Below are positions 27,629 to 36,677 of a stretch of DNA of 64,000 bases, piece by piece. The stretch's first letter is position 1, and each line of letters starts with the position of its first letter. This DNA comes from Paenibacillus antarcticus. Its GTDB lineage: Bacteria; Bacillota; Bacilli; Paenibacillales; Paenibacillaceae. A model generated the notes under the pieces. That model had not been told where the DNA came from. It ran no database searches and worked only from the letters and a program-made list of their open reading frames with translations. The stretch is taken from contig NZ_LVJI01000002.1 of NCBI RefSeq assembly GCF_001637225.1, positions 186,001-250,000 of the forward strand, in the 5' to 3' direction. The translations under genes and the position numbers were made by a program.

Positions 27629-30011
27629 TCAAAGTGTAGAACTTCTGCGTGTAGAGACGAATCTATTTAACTTGTATATTCAAGGTAAGCCATTCCATCC
27701 AACGGTGGAAACCTTACAGCTTCATCGAAATGAGCATGCCGAGTGGCTGGATGCTCATTTTGGTGTGGAATCGATTCGATCTTCGGTTCATGTGGAGAGC
27801 ATCTCAATCTTCTCGCCAGAAGAAGGAACGTTGATTCCATGGCAGAGAGGTGAGAAGAGTTACCCTATATTTTTCGAGACACAGTCTTATGAACTGGTAG
27901 TGGAGAAGAAGCAGGACGTGGCGATTACATTTCACCATGATAATATGCATCTCCGGAAAGCGATTAAGCCATTAGGTAAGATGATATTGTCAGGTATCTT
28001 GAATTTTCAAAATGAAGTAGGTTATACAGAGTTAGAGATCCATGTGAGTGGAGAGTCAGCATTTCGGTTACAGCTTGAGATCTTCCCTTCAAAGATGGAT
28101 TACAAGCAAGATTATCAGATGATTCTAAAGGATGTTAATGAGCAAATCTATAATCTCTCATTTGATTTTCTACGTAAGACTTATAATCTAACAGGACTGA
28201 AGGAGACTAACCATCAGAGCTTAACCGAATTCTTCACTATTCTTCAACATGTATTCAGTCAACTCGTGCAAGCGGTGGAACGAATTAAGAACTCGCCCCA
28301 TTCTAAGCTGCAGGCGGAGAACCGATTAATGGAAGCGGCACGTGTGAAGAAGGTAGGGAGAGAGAATATAACCTATTTAAGTAAACGTCCTCATCTTCTC
28401 ACATCTGATCATAAGAACGGTCCAATTCAACTAGGGAATGATAGATATACTCCAAGCCATCTTCTTGAGAACAGAAGGTTTGTCAGTTATGATACGGCTG
28501 AGAATCGATTTGTCCGATGGGTATTGAGCCGCATTCAAGTGAAACTGAAAGATCTGAAGACGCGATTAGCGAGTAAAGAACAAATGACAGAACCACTGCT
28601 CACTAAAAAAATCAATATGATGCAAAGTCAGCTCCAAAGATTGCTCCAGCAAGATTTTCTTAATGTTGGTGAAATGAAGCAGATGTCAGTATCGTTAGTA
28701 TTGCAAATGGCTCCAGGATATCGCGAGGTATACCGCTATTACTTAATGCTTCTGAAAGGCTTGTCTATTCAAAGTGATTTGTTCCATCTTTCCATGAAGG
28801 ATCTGGCTCAGCTATATGAATATTGGTGTTTCTTGAAGATTCATGATTTGTTAGGTCGAAAATATGAGCTGCTCAAGCAGGACATTATAAAGGTCGATCG
28901 CGATGGACTCTTCGTTAAATTAAGTAAATCGCAGGCTGCTAGAATGCAGTATCGTAATCCTAAAAATGGTGAGATTTTCACGCTGTATTATAACACCCTT
29001 CCACAGGGAGATGGAAACGAGACGTTGCCGCAACGTCCAGATAATGTTCTAACCCTGAAGAAAAATGATTCTAACGTGGAATACAAGTATATTTTCGATG
29101 CAAAATATCGTCTTAATCCAGCTTATGAGGGAACTAGCTATCATCGCGATTATAAGACACCGGGACCCGAACTGGATGATATCAATACGATGCACAGATA
29201 TCGAGATGCGATTGTATATAATGGTGGAAAACAAGGCGAAGTTGAGCGTAGTATGTTCGGCGCCTATGTATTGTTTCCGTATCATAACGAAGAAGAGTTT
29301 CAGGAACATAAATTACACAAAAGTATCAAGATGATGAATATTGGTGCATTTCCATTGTTGCCTAACTCTACTGGGTTACTGGAGAAGTTCTTAGATGAAA
29401 TTATTATGGACAGTCCGGAGAAAGCATATGAACGTTCAACTCGACCACGGGGGACTAAGGAATATTACAGTAATAAGTTAACGGGGAAGAATGTGCTTGT
29501 AGGTTCTTTAAGGACTGTCACTCAGCTAGAAGTAGCTAAAGAGAAGGGATTCTATCACGTTCCACTCGAGAATATATCGGAACATCAGATTTTGACGCAG
29601 GTTGAATATGTAGCACTCTGTCAATCACGCAAGAAATTCGGTCCGGATAGGGAAACTGGAATCCATTGGTATGGTAAGGTTATGGACTGGAAAGTAGTGC
29701 GCCGTAAGGAGATTTCAGAGATTCCACCACGCCCAGGAACAGAAGAAAAGTTATATGTGAAATTCACGGTTGAGCATTGGCAGAAGAAGGATAAGCCTAT
29801 CGCATTAGGTGGACAAGGGATCTATAACTTGCTCTTTGCTTCGAAATATATGTTCGATCGAGCGGAAGAAATCGCCGAGCTCAAGTTAGAAGATGAAGCG
29901 CATTTAATAGAATGGCGGGAGAAACGCCGACTAGGGAAAGTTAGAGTTACAGTGGATAACGAAGATATAGATTTAGCTAATAGGGTGTTGGGTGTAGAGT
30001 TGCATATGTGA
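27600..30011 (+). CDS. McrC-like DUF2357 nuclease subunit
   Basis: An 803-residue partner of the McrB-type GTPase. The N-terminal part is a DUF2357-type region; the PD-(D/E)xK nuclease core is visible as RPDNVLTL (~478) and YIFDAKYR (~498-503) with catalytic Asp and Lys. A further C-terminal part (~610-800) is basic and may contact DNA. It is longer than classical McrC (about 350-450 residues), so this is the large McrC variant. AGGAGG at 27584-27589 lies inside the end of mcrB and serves ATG 27600; the 29-base overlap suggests tight coupling. Together they should cut DNA with modified bases. Confidence 0.88.
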   Translation: MGSPLSGSLNQSVELLRVETNLFNLYIQGKPFHPTVETLQLHRNEHAEWLDAHFGVESIRSSVHVESISIFSPEEGTLIPWQRGEKSYPIFFETQSYELVVEKKQDVAITFHHDNMHLRKAIKPLGKMILSGILNFQNEVGYTELEIHVSGESAFRLQLEIFPSKMDYKQDYQMILKDVNEQIYNLSFDFLRKTYNLTGLKETNHQSLTEFFTILQHVFSQLVQAVERIKNSPHSKLQAENRLMEAARVKKVGRENITYLSKRPHLLTSDHKNGPIQLGNDRYTPSHLLENRRFVSYDTAENRFVRWVLSRIQVKLKDLKTRLASKEQMTEPLLTKKINMMQSQLQRLLQQDFLNVGEMKQMSVSLVLQMAPGYREVYRYYLMLLKGLSIQSDLFHLSMKDLAQLYEYWCFLKIHDLLGRKYELLKQDIIKVDRDGLFVKLSKSQAARMQYRNPKNGEIFTLYYNTLPQGDGNETLPQRPDNVLTLKKNDSNVEYKYIFDAKYRLNPAYEGTSYHRDYKTPGPELDDINTMHRYRDAIVYNGGKQGEVERSMFGAYVLFPYHNEEEFQEHKLHKSIKMMNIGAFPLLPNSTGLLEKFLDEIIMDSPEKAYERSTRPRGTKEYYSNKLTGKNVLVGSLRTVTQLEVAKEKGFYHVPLENISEHQILTQVEYVALCQSRKKFGPDRETGIHWYGKVMDWKVVRRKEISEIPPRPGTEEKLYVKFTVEHWQKKDKPIALGGQGIYNLLFASKYMFDRAEEIAELKLEDEAHLIEWREKRRLGKVRVTVDNEDIDLANRVLGVELHM

Positions 30012-30121
30012 ATCAATATTTGGTGCAGAAGCAACAACAAAGAAACAATGATGCTGTTGTAGCCAATGTTTATACGATAAATTACATTAATATTACTAGA
30101 GTTATAAATGGAGGAATAATT

Positions 30122-30349
30122 GTGGCATTGATAACTGATTTAAGTAAGGCACCTAGAAATTCAAGATTGCAGAATGAAGCAGAATGTACATATAATATTC
30201 TAGTTGAAAACGGGAAAAAGTATGTTCAATTGAATACCTATGGATCTAAGGAAAGAGTAAATACAAATGTTGTAAGCCAAACAATTCAGTTTAATGAGCA
30301 ATCCGCAATACAACTTATACAAATTCTGAAAAATGAATTTTCATTGTAG
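30122..30349 (+). CDS. Small conserved companion of McrBC-like genes
   Basis: A 75-residue beta-rich protein (DLSKAPRNSRLQNEAECTYN; QLNTYGSKERVN; VVSQTIQFNEQSAIQLIQIL). It resembles short proteins found next to restriction genes and often labelled 'methionyl-tRNA formyltransferase' in databases, a label not supported by length or motifs. An earlier frame begins at ATG 30008, overlapping the McrC-like stop by four bases, but GGAGG at 30110-30114 and GTG 30122 define a better start; the leading 38 codons look less coding-like. Its role may be regulation or assembly of the neighbouring restriction complex (inference). Confidence 0.65.
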   Translation: MALITDLSKAPRNSRLQNEAECTYNILVENGKKYVQLNTYGSKERVNTNVVSQTIQFNEQSAIQLIQILKNEFSL

Positions 30350-30550
30350 GTACAATTAGATTAAGAGAGGGAGCATTAATAATGAAAACATATAAGTGAA
30401 TTGCAAGATTATGTTAAGTAAAATCATTTTGTTTTACGGATAAGAATGAGGCGTTATTAAATACTTATGGGTGATAATTAAATTTGTTCAATTTAAATTT
30501 CGTTCTGTAAGAGAATGGCCTAAAAAGAGATGATTGAAAGAGGTGTGATT

Positions 30551-31552
30551 ATGAGTAGGAAGATGTGGTTAGTTCGAGCAGGAGAAGGGGCATATCTCTT
30601 TGATGAATTTATTAATAAACAGGTAGTAGCGATAGGTTGGAATGAAGTTGGTGATCTTAAAGGAGCTACTTCAACTGGTGTGATTAAAAATTCCCTGAAA
30701 AAGCATTATCCCGAATATAAAGATGGCAAAGTTAATATTACAGCTGGGCAACTGTATAGGTTCGCTTGTGAGTTTAAAATACATGATGAAGTGATTACAT
30801 ATAATCCGGATGAACGCTTGTACTACTTAGGTAATATTGACTCTGAATATACATATAGTAATTCATTAATTTCAGATATGTCGCATGTGCGTAAGGTGAC
30901 TTGGAAAGGTAAAGTGTTAAGAGATTCCTTATCTGTAAGTGCTAGGAATACGTTAGGATCTATCCTAACTCTTATTGCTATACCTGAAGAGGTAAGGGAT
31001 GAGTTGCATAAATATTTGGGGTTAGAGGTACAAGTCAGTCCGACGGAAGTAAAACATGAGACAGAAGAGGGAGAGCTAGAGGTCATCAAGGAAGACGTTA
31101 TCCTCAAATCTCATGAGTTTATCAAAGATAAAATAGTGAGCTTAGACTGGGAGCAAATGCAGGAGCTTGTCGCAGGTATTCTTAGGGGGATGGGATATAA
31201 GACACGGATATCTGCTAAGGGACCAGATCGTGGTCGAGATATATTGGCATCTCCTGATGGCCTCGGTTTGGAGGAGCCAAGAATCATCGCTGAAGTGAAG
31301 CATCGTGCGGGTCAGATGGGATCGAATGAAGTACGTAGTTTCACTGGAGGACTTAGACCAGGAGATCGTGGGATATACGTATCGATAGGTGGATTTACAA
31401 AAGAGGCGAAATACGAGGCCGAAAGATCGAATGTCCCATTATCTCTAATCGATCTAGATCTCTTGGTGGAGTTAATCATACAGAACTATGATAATTTTGA
31501 TTCTGAGACAAGATCGTTAGTTCCTTTGAGAAAGATATATTGGCCTATCTAA
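30551..31552 (+). CDS. Mrr-type restriction endonuclease with N-terminal sensor domain
   Basis: A 333-residue protein. The C-terminal Mrr_cat domain shows the PD-(D/E)xK pattern in GPDRGRDILASPDG and IIAEVKHRAG (Asp and Glu-x-Lys near residues 228-248), followed by VRSFTGGL. The N-terminal ~140 residues (MWLVRAGEGAYLFDEFI, VVAIGWNEVGDL) look like a PUA/EVE-like base-recognition fold, as in modification-dependent nucleases. AGAGGTG precedes ATG 30551; an upstream ATG (30530) is less likely. It lies about 200 bases after the McrBC-like operon and before the membrane Mrr gene. The likely function is cutting modified or foreign DNA. Confidence 0.85.
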   Translation: MSRKMWLVRAGEGAYLFDEFINKQVVAIGWNEVGDLKGATSTGVIKNSLKKHYPEYKDGKVNITAGQLYRFACEFKIHDEVITYNPDERLYYLGNIDSEYTYSNSLISDMSHVRKVTWKGKVLRDSLSVSARNTLGSILTLIAIPEEVRDELHKYLGLEVQVSPTEVKHETEEGELEVIKEDVILKSHEFIKDKIVSLDWEQMQELVAGILRGMGYKTRISAKGPDRGRDILASPDGLGLEEPRIIAEVKHRAGQMGSNEVRSFTGGLRPGDRGIYVSIGGFTKEAKYEAERSNVPLSLIDLDLLVELIIQNYDNFDSETRSLVPLRKIYWPI

Positions 31553-31631
31553 GTTTATTTTTAGATAAGCCATACCCATCAAACATAAAGACACATTTGG
31601 TATATAAATTCAATCATCAAAGGAGAACATA

Positions 31632-32306
31632 ATGGCAAAAACGTATTACGCGGAAGGTAGACAAATAGCATATGCACTACGAGCACTGTTTGTAATATTT
31701 ACATTATCCTTCTATCTATTGTTCCCGAAATTACATTGGGGCATATTTGTAGCTGTTTTCTTCATTGGGATTATTGCTGCTGAATGGATTGGAGCTTCAT
31801 GGACACGTAAGAGAAGAGTGGCTAAGAAGACTTCTACTAGTAAGACTACCAGTGTCACTTCAACTCGAAAAAATGTAACCACAAAGGAAAGTAAAGCAAG
31901 AGCTTCAATGAAGCTAACGGATCCACAGCTAATAACAGCGGATATTCACGCACTATCTGGAACGGATTTTGAAAGACTAATGGAGATGTACTATAAGGAT
32001 CAAGGGTACTCAGTTGAACGAATCGGCGGGTCAGGGGATCATGAGGTAGATTTAATATTACGTGGTAAGGAAGGGTATAAGATTGCAGTGCAGTGTAAGC
32101 GCTGGAAGCAGAATGTCGGTAATGATATTGTTCTTAGATTAAAGGCAGGGAAACAAGTGCATGGTTGTTATGATGCATGGGTTGTGACGACTAGCAATTT
32201 CACAGTGAAAGCTAGAGAGGCTGCTGAAAGCCTAAATATTAAATTGATTAATGGAATTGCCTTAGAGAATAAGCTGAATACTTGGAAAAAGAAGAAACGG
32301 AGTTGA
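31632..32306 (+). CDS. Membrane-anchored Mrr-like nuclease
   Basis: A 224-residue protein with two N-terminal membrane segments (~15-33 and ~35-52), a Lys/Thr/Ser-rich linker (~56-100), and a C-terminal Mrr_cat nuclease domain: GGSGDHEVDLIL near 130-141 and IAVQCKRWKQNVG near 150-162, i.e. D...QxK. The family is widespread; the anchor would hold the nuclease at the inner face of the membrane, where phage DNA enters. The ribosome site AAAGGAGAA lies six bases before ATG. The 5' end of this gene, including the ribosome site, recurs in degraded form at 40226-40280. Confidence 0.85.
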   Translation: MAKTYYAEGRQIAYALRALFVIFTLSFYLLFPKLHWGIFVAVFFIGIIAAEWIGASWTRKRRVAKKTSTSKTTSVTSTRKNVTTKESKARASMKLTDPQLITADIHALSGTDFERLMEMYYKDQGYSVERIGGSGDHEVDLILRGKEGYKIAVQCKRWKQNVGNDIVLRLKAGKQVHGCYDAWVVTTSNFTVKAREAAESLNIKLINGIALENKLNTWKKKKRS

Positions 32307-32337
32307 GGTTCCAAGAATACATATGAGTGGAGCATCA

Positions 32338-33054
32338 ATGACCATGTTGAAAAAACTATTATCTATGTTTAAATCCTCACCAGCTCCGAAGAAGAAACAG
32401 AAACCAACGACAAGTAAACCTACAACAGCCCTAACTAAAGCAAATCCCAAAATACAACCAACTCGGATTGGTGAACTGGGCGAACATAAAATTAATATTC
32501 AGCTCGATCAGCTTCCGAAGGGATGCAAGTATTTAAGCGACTTAATGGTGGTGAACACCAAGTCTCGTACGGGTTATTCGCAGATTGATCATGTGGTGAT
32601 CACACCTCGGGGTCTATTTGTGATTGAGACTAAGAACTATAATGGTGAGATCAAGGGCAAGCGGGCAGAAAAGTCATGGACGGTGAGTAATCGGTTTAAA
32701 ATGTATAATCCATTCATGCAGAACTATGGTCATATTCAGGCTATTAAAAGTTATCTACCGAGTTATACAGAAGTTAGATACATCTCACTGGTTTCCTTTA
32801 CTATGCGTTGCCGTTTTAGTATTGATCCTGAACTTAGACAAATCCAATCGGATGATCTCATCGTCTATGACGTCGAGTTATCCGAATATATTACGCGAAA
32901 GCTACTTCGAATTCAGGCAGAGCAACCAGACAAGGTATTATCTGAATCGGATATTCAGATGATCTATGATTCTCTAATAGAAGCGAACATCACAGATCTA
33001 AGTGTTAGGGCAGAGCATATTGAAAAGGCTAGTAAATCGAATCCAAATAAGTAA
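32338..33054 (+). CDS. NERD-domain nuclease-like protein
   Basis: A protein of about 238 residues. After a Lys/Pro-rich start (~15-45), the nuclease-related NERD domain runs from GELGEHKINIQL (~50) through SQIDHVVITPRGLFVIETKN (~90-110), which holds the D and E-x-K residues of a PD-(D/E)xK fold. No helicase or kinase domain follows. ATGs at 32323, 32338 and 32344 compete; GGAG at 32329-32332 supports 32338 or 32344. It lies 31 bases after the membrane Mrr gene and ends at a strong terminator, so the two are probably co-transcribed. Solo NERD proteins are poorly characterised. Confidence 0.82.
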   Translation: MTMLKKLLSMFKSSPAPKKKQKPTTSKPTTALTKANPKIQPTRIGELGEHKINIQLDQLPKGCKYLSDLMVVNTKSRTGYSQIDHVVITPRGLFVIETKNYNGEIKGKRAEKSWTVSNRFKMYNPFMQNYGHIQAIKSYLPSYTEVRYISLVSFTMRCRFSIDPELRQIQSDDLIVYDVELSEYITRKLLRIQAEQPDKVLSESDIQMIYDSLIEANITDLSVRAEHIEKASKSNPNK

Positions 33055-33135
33055 CATAAAAGATACTAACACTTGAATAATACATACTAAAAAAGCTGAT
33101 TGGAATTCCAATCAGCTTTTTGCTAGTTACCTATG
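33049..33135 (+). repeat. Duplicated terminator block, copy A
   Basis: This block starts at the NERD stop and contains a perfect palindromic terminator (AAGCTGATTGGAATTCCAAT then CAGCTT) at about 33090-33121 flanked by A and T runs. It recurs at 39646-39733 with roughly 85 percent identity by eye over about 87 bases, including sequence on both sides of the hairpin. Confidence 0.85.
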
Positions 33136-33187
33136 TAGAAGAACTGGGGAACACAAACTATAATTCAATCTCTAAAGTATAAAATAG

Positions 33188-33439
33188 TTATTCTTTCAAT
33201 TCCATCTCGAAATTCTCTATGAGAACGGATGGTTTAATATGTAATGCATTGGCTAGAGAGATAATAGTAAGTAAAGAAGGAGCCTTTTCACCGTTCTCGA
33301 GTTCACTAATATAAGACCGATCGACACGGGAATATAAACTGAGTTCGTCTTGGGTTAGTTGGTTCACTTTTCGAATCTTCCGAAGGGCCCTTCCAAATGC
33401 GAGGAGTTCATTTAACTTCTTCTTATCATTAGTTGCCAA
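33188..33439 (-). CDS. Xre-family helix-turn-helix regulator
   Basis: A small Cro/CI-type DNA-binding protein. The HTH is LTQDELSLYSRVDRSYISEL followed by ENGEKAPSLLTIISLANAL. An open frame begins at ATG 33487 (99 residues), but AAAGGGG eight bases before TTG 33439 suggests an 83-residue product (LATNDKKK...). It stands convergent to the NERD gene. Single-domain Xre proteins of this sort often control neighbouring restriction genes. A degraded copy of its 3' end lies at 37401-37485. Confidence 0.85.
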   Translation of the reverse strand: MATNDKKKLNELLAFGRALRKIRKVNQLTQDELSLYSRVDRSYISELENGEKAPSLLTIISLANALHIKPSVLIENFEMELKE

Positions 33440-33683
33440 CTTTAAAACCCCTTTTTGATAGTTAAAGATAATCATATGCCATTTCATAGGGATATTTCTG
33501 TAGGCTATTGCCTACAAATTATAAAGAGTGATATGATACATATATTGTAAATATTAATAATGATAGGAAGATAGCAATTTCCTCACTTCTAGAATGACCC
33601 ATTAACATATGTATTTTAGCATTATGAAATATATATTATACCTCAATATAATCGAATAATAACGGAAGTAGGAGCTGAAGCAT

Positions 33684-34172
33684 ATGAATAACCTAACCTT
33701 CATGGCTGAATGCAGAGATAAGACAAACAAGATGACTAGAACACAGGGCTATAGCTCAACTCAATCTAAGACTATAAGTAATCTACATAATCTCTCACAG
33801 ATCCATATGAATTGTACACTTCTATTTATACATCAGCACTCACCTCATGTGTGTATTATATTTAGCGATAGAGCATTAAAGTCCATGCTTCAGGCGCTGT
33901 ACATGAAAGAGAATAATAGTGTGTTTCCTCCGTATTCATTATCACTGGAAGATGTGGTGGAGCTTACAGTTCAAGAGTCAGGTCCTGAGTTGGATACCGT
34001 GATGTTTATTCATTCCATGCACTTTCTAGCAAGTCTTATAGATATCTCTCTCATTGAGCAGATGGAAACAGCGTATCTTAAGAGACTGATGCAGAGAGTG
34101 GACGATGTATTAATTCAATTATCAGCAAGAGTCACAAACCATCCTTCAGAACAATATCACTCCATTTTCTAG
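33684..34172 (+). CDS. Hypothetical protein
   Basis: 162 residues with no recognised family, signal peptide or membrane segment. It is rich in Ser, His and Met, with a hydrophobic centre (LLFIHQHSPHVCIIF) and a helical C-terminal half. AGGAG about nine bases before ATG 33684 supports expression. It lies between the Xre regulator and the DUF418 gene, with a spacer of about 200 bases on each side, and shows no operon partner. Confidence 0.6.
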   Translation: MNNLTFMAECRDKTNKMTRTQGYSSTQSKTISNLHNLSQIHMNCTLLFIHQHSPHVCIIFSDRALKSMLQALYMKENNSVFPPYSLSLEDVVELTVQESGPELDTVMFIHSMHFLASLIDISLIEQMETAYLKRLMQRVDDVLIQLSARVTNHPSEQYHSIF

Positions 34173-34374
34173 TAACATAGAAGATATTTGTACTTGAGTT
34201 ATTTAGATATATAAGTAAGGGGACTTTGTTTGGCTATATGCCATTCAAGGTCTCTTTATTTGAGACCGAGTATTTATGACAGTGTCATATCAAATTGCTG
34301 ACTGTCGTGAATATCGTACCCATTCGTTCAGAGATACAATGAAGGTACTTATTGACGAGGGGATGATTGACGCA

Positions 34375-35520
34375 ATGGAGAGGGACAGTGGAAGAATTCG
34401 CTTGCTAGATATATTGAGAGGTTTTGCTGTGTTAGGTACACTTGGAACAAATATTTGGATATTGGCACACTTGGGGGATTTGAACTATATATTTTCCTTT
34501 AATCACAATGCATGGTGGGCTTCAATCCAAGATTTCGTAAGAAATTTGGTGTTGTTTCTAGTAAATGGCAAGCTCCTTGGCTTGTTAACCATTATGTTCG
34601 GAGTAGGACTTGAGATGAAGTATCAGCAGGCATTAAGAAGAGGTACCGCTTGGCCAGGTGTATATATATGGACATCCATTATACTTATGGTGGAAGGATT
34701 CATCCACTTCATCCTTGTGTTGGAATATGATATTCTGATGAGCTATGGCGTAACAGCGATCATTGCAGCTTTTATTATCAAAGGCGGTGATCCCATCATG
34801 CGGCGCGTGATGAAGATTGCTGGCGGACTGCATGGGGGAATCATGCTCCTTCTATTGGTTCTTGGAATCTACCTTGGCTTAACCGGGGCTAATATTTCTT
34901 TAGGAAATATGAATGAGACTATATTATTATATAGAGATGGCAGCTGGGTTCAGCAAGTGCAGAATCGGTTTGCAAATTTTGTTATGTTGCGTTTAGAAGT
35001 CATTTTCGTTATTCCAATGAACATTTTTCTGTTTCTATTAGGGATTCGTTTAATGAGATCCGGGACGTTTGCTCCTGATGAGAATGGGAGACAGCAAAGA
35101 AAGAAACTACTTCATTTCGGACTATACATGGGTATTCCGTTGAATTTACTTATATTTGTACCAGGCGGCTACTTTGATTTACCCGTCCGTTATTTATTTG
35201 CACCCATTCTTTCGCTCGGATATATTGCGTTGATTGCTAAGTTAGTAGAAGCTAATCAGAAGCTTTGGCTGTGGAGTAGACTTGAGCAGGTAGGCCAAAT
35301 GTCACTCAGCTGCTATGTACTTCAGAATGTGATTGCTACAGTAATTTTCTATGGATGGGGCTTCGGTCTTGGGGGCAAAGTCGACTCCATAACGATTGTG
35401 TTTATATGGCTAGGCATAAGCTATGTTCAGGTTATATTTGCATCCCTATGGCTGAAGCGCTTTAAGTATGGTCCAATGGAATCAGCACGAAGGTTTACTT
35501 CTAATCTATTAAGCAAATAG
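34375..35520 (+). CDS. DUF418-family (YeiB-like) membrane protein
   Basis: About 381 residues with some nine or ten membrane segments. The N-terminal motif RIRLLDILRGFAVLGTL is typical of DUF418/acyltransferase_3-like membrane proteins, and the C-terminal third (LEQVGQMSLSCYVLQNVIAT) is the DUF418 domain. The family's function is poorly known. An open frame extends to ATG 34276, but the family start and GAGGGG at 34357-34362 favour ATG 34375. A two-component pair follows 39 bases later on the same strand and may respond to membrane state, so the three genes likely form an operon. Confidence 0.82.
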   Translation: MERDSGRIRLLDILRGFAVLGTLGTNIWILAHLGDLNYIFSFNHNAWWASIQDFVRNLVLFLVNGKLLGLLTIMFGVGLEMKYQQALRRGTAWPGVYIWTSIILMVEGFIHFILVLEYDILMSYGVTAIIAAFIIKGGDPIMRRVMKIAGGLHGGIMLLLLVLGIYLGLTGANISLGNMNETILLYRDGSWVQQVQNRFANFVMLRLEVIFVIPMNIFLFLLGIRLMRSGTFAPDENGRQQRKKLLHFGLYMGIPLNLLIFVPGGYFDLPVRYLFAPILSLGYIALIAKLVEANQKLWLWSRLEQVGQMSLSCYVLQNVIATVIFYGWGFGLGGKVDSITIVFIWLGISYVQVIFASLWLKRFKYGPMESARRFTSNLLSK

Positions 35521-35559
35521 TTAGCAGAATGATTATACAAATAAGGTGTGCATCTAATC

Positions 35560-36675
35560 ATGTTGAAGAAGATTTACCCCGCAGATCAGATTGAGAAATA
35601 TCTATTTATTGATTTGATCGCTGTCATATTTCTAATTTATCGCGTTGTCATGTCAGAATGGGCCATCCACTTTGCAGTCAAACTATTATTCATCGCATTA
35701 TTTGTAGCTTGTTATTATATTGGCTTATGGCATCGGGATTGGCGTTTACTCGTGGGCAGTCTCGTGGGATGCCTGTTAATTGTAGCACTTAGCATGTACG
35801 TCGATAGTTGGCTACTACTGTATGGCTTTGTGTTTGCAAATCTGCTTGGCAGAGCGTATCACAAGTGGATTATCAGTGTAGGGATGGCTGGAATCATAGT
35901 TATGTTTATGGTGTTCTGCTGGATCAATGAGGGTAGCCCAATTGGAATGTTCACACCCACGTATTTCCCAACCCTTATTGCTCAGCTTGTCACACCCATC
36001 GTTATTTATACAAGAACGAAGGCTAATTTCTTGAAAGAAAAGCTTGATATAGCCAATGCTCAGCTTGAGCGTTATATTCAAGAGGAGGAAAGAAGCCGGA
36101 TCGCAAGGGACCTACATGATACGCTCGGGCAAACGTTGACGATGATTAAATTAAAGAGCGAGTTAACGTTAAGATTGGTCGATAAGAACCCAGAGAAGGC
36201 TAAGGATGAACTGAATGATATTGTGAACACATCCCGATTGGCTTTACAACAAGTGAGAGAACTAGTTACGGATATGAAATTTATATCTCTTGCGAAAGAA
36301 TATGAATTATCAAGGGATATCTGTCACAAGGCTGGGATTGAATTGATCGTAAACAATAAAGAGTCTAGATCTCTGCTAACCAATGTGGCTGAGACGATGC
36401 TGGCGCTTTCCGTCAGAGAATCCATTACTAATATTATTAAACATAGCGAAGCTAAACATTGTACAATCAGCCAACTCGAACAAGATGAGTATTATCATAT
36501 TCAAGTGAGCGATGATGGGAATGGCAACCTAATGGAGGGGCAGGGCAACGGGATTCAATCTATTAGAGAACGTATGGCTTTGCTGCAAGGAGAAGTTCAT
36601 ATTGTGGCATATCCAAACAATGGAACTGCGATTACCTTAAAAGTTCCACTGATGAGGAATAGGAAGGTGAAGTAG
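35560..36675 (+). CDS. DesK/NarL-type sensor histidine kinase
   Basis: About 371 residues: four to six membrane segments up to ~150, a short coiled coil, the HisKA_3 dimerisation helix with phospho-acceptor His in RSRIARDLHDTLGQTL, and a HATPase_c domain with N box (ESITNIIKHSEA) and G box (DDGNGNLMEGQGNGIQSI). The layout matches DesK, the thermosensor of membrane lipid order, but many relatives sense other membrane stress. ATG 35560 after AAGGTG is preferred over GTG 35548. The regulator gene follows after two bases. Confidence 0.9.
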   Translation: MLKKIYPADQIEKYLFIDLIAVIFLIYRVVMSEWAIHFAVKLLFIALFVACYYIGLWHRDWRLLVGSLVGCLLIVALSMYVDSWLLLYGFVFANLLGRAYHKWIISVGMAGIIVMFMVFCWINEGSPIGMFTPTYFPTLIAQLVTPIVIYTRTKANFLKEKLDIANAQLERYIQEEERSRIARDLHDTLGQTLTMIKLKSELTLRLVDKNPEKAKDELNDIVNTSRLALQQVRELVTDMKFISLAKEYELSRDICHKAGIELIVNNKESRSLLTNVAETMLALSVRESITNIIKHSEAKHCTISQLEQDEYYHIQVSDDGNGNLMEGQGNGIQSIRERMALLQGEVHIVAYPNNGTAITLKVPLMRNRKVK

Positions 36676-36677
36676 GC

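Noticed and set aside
30370..30410. A third copy of the Mrr 5' end (AGGGAG, then ATGAAAACATATAA).
   Set aside because: The similarity is limited to about a dozen bases after the start codon and is too short to support.
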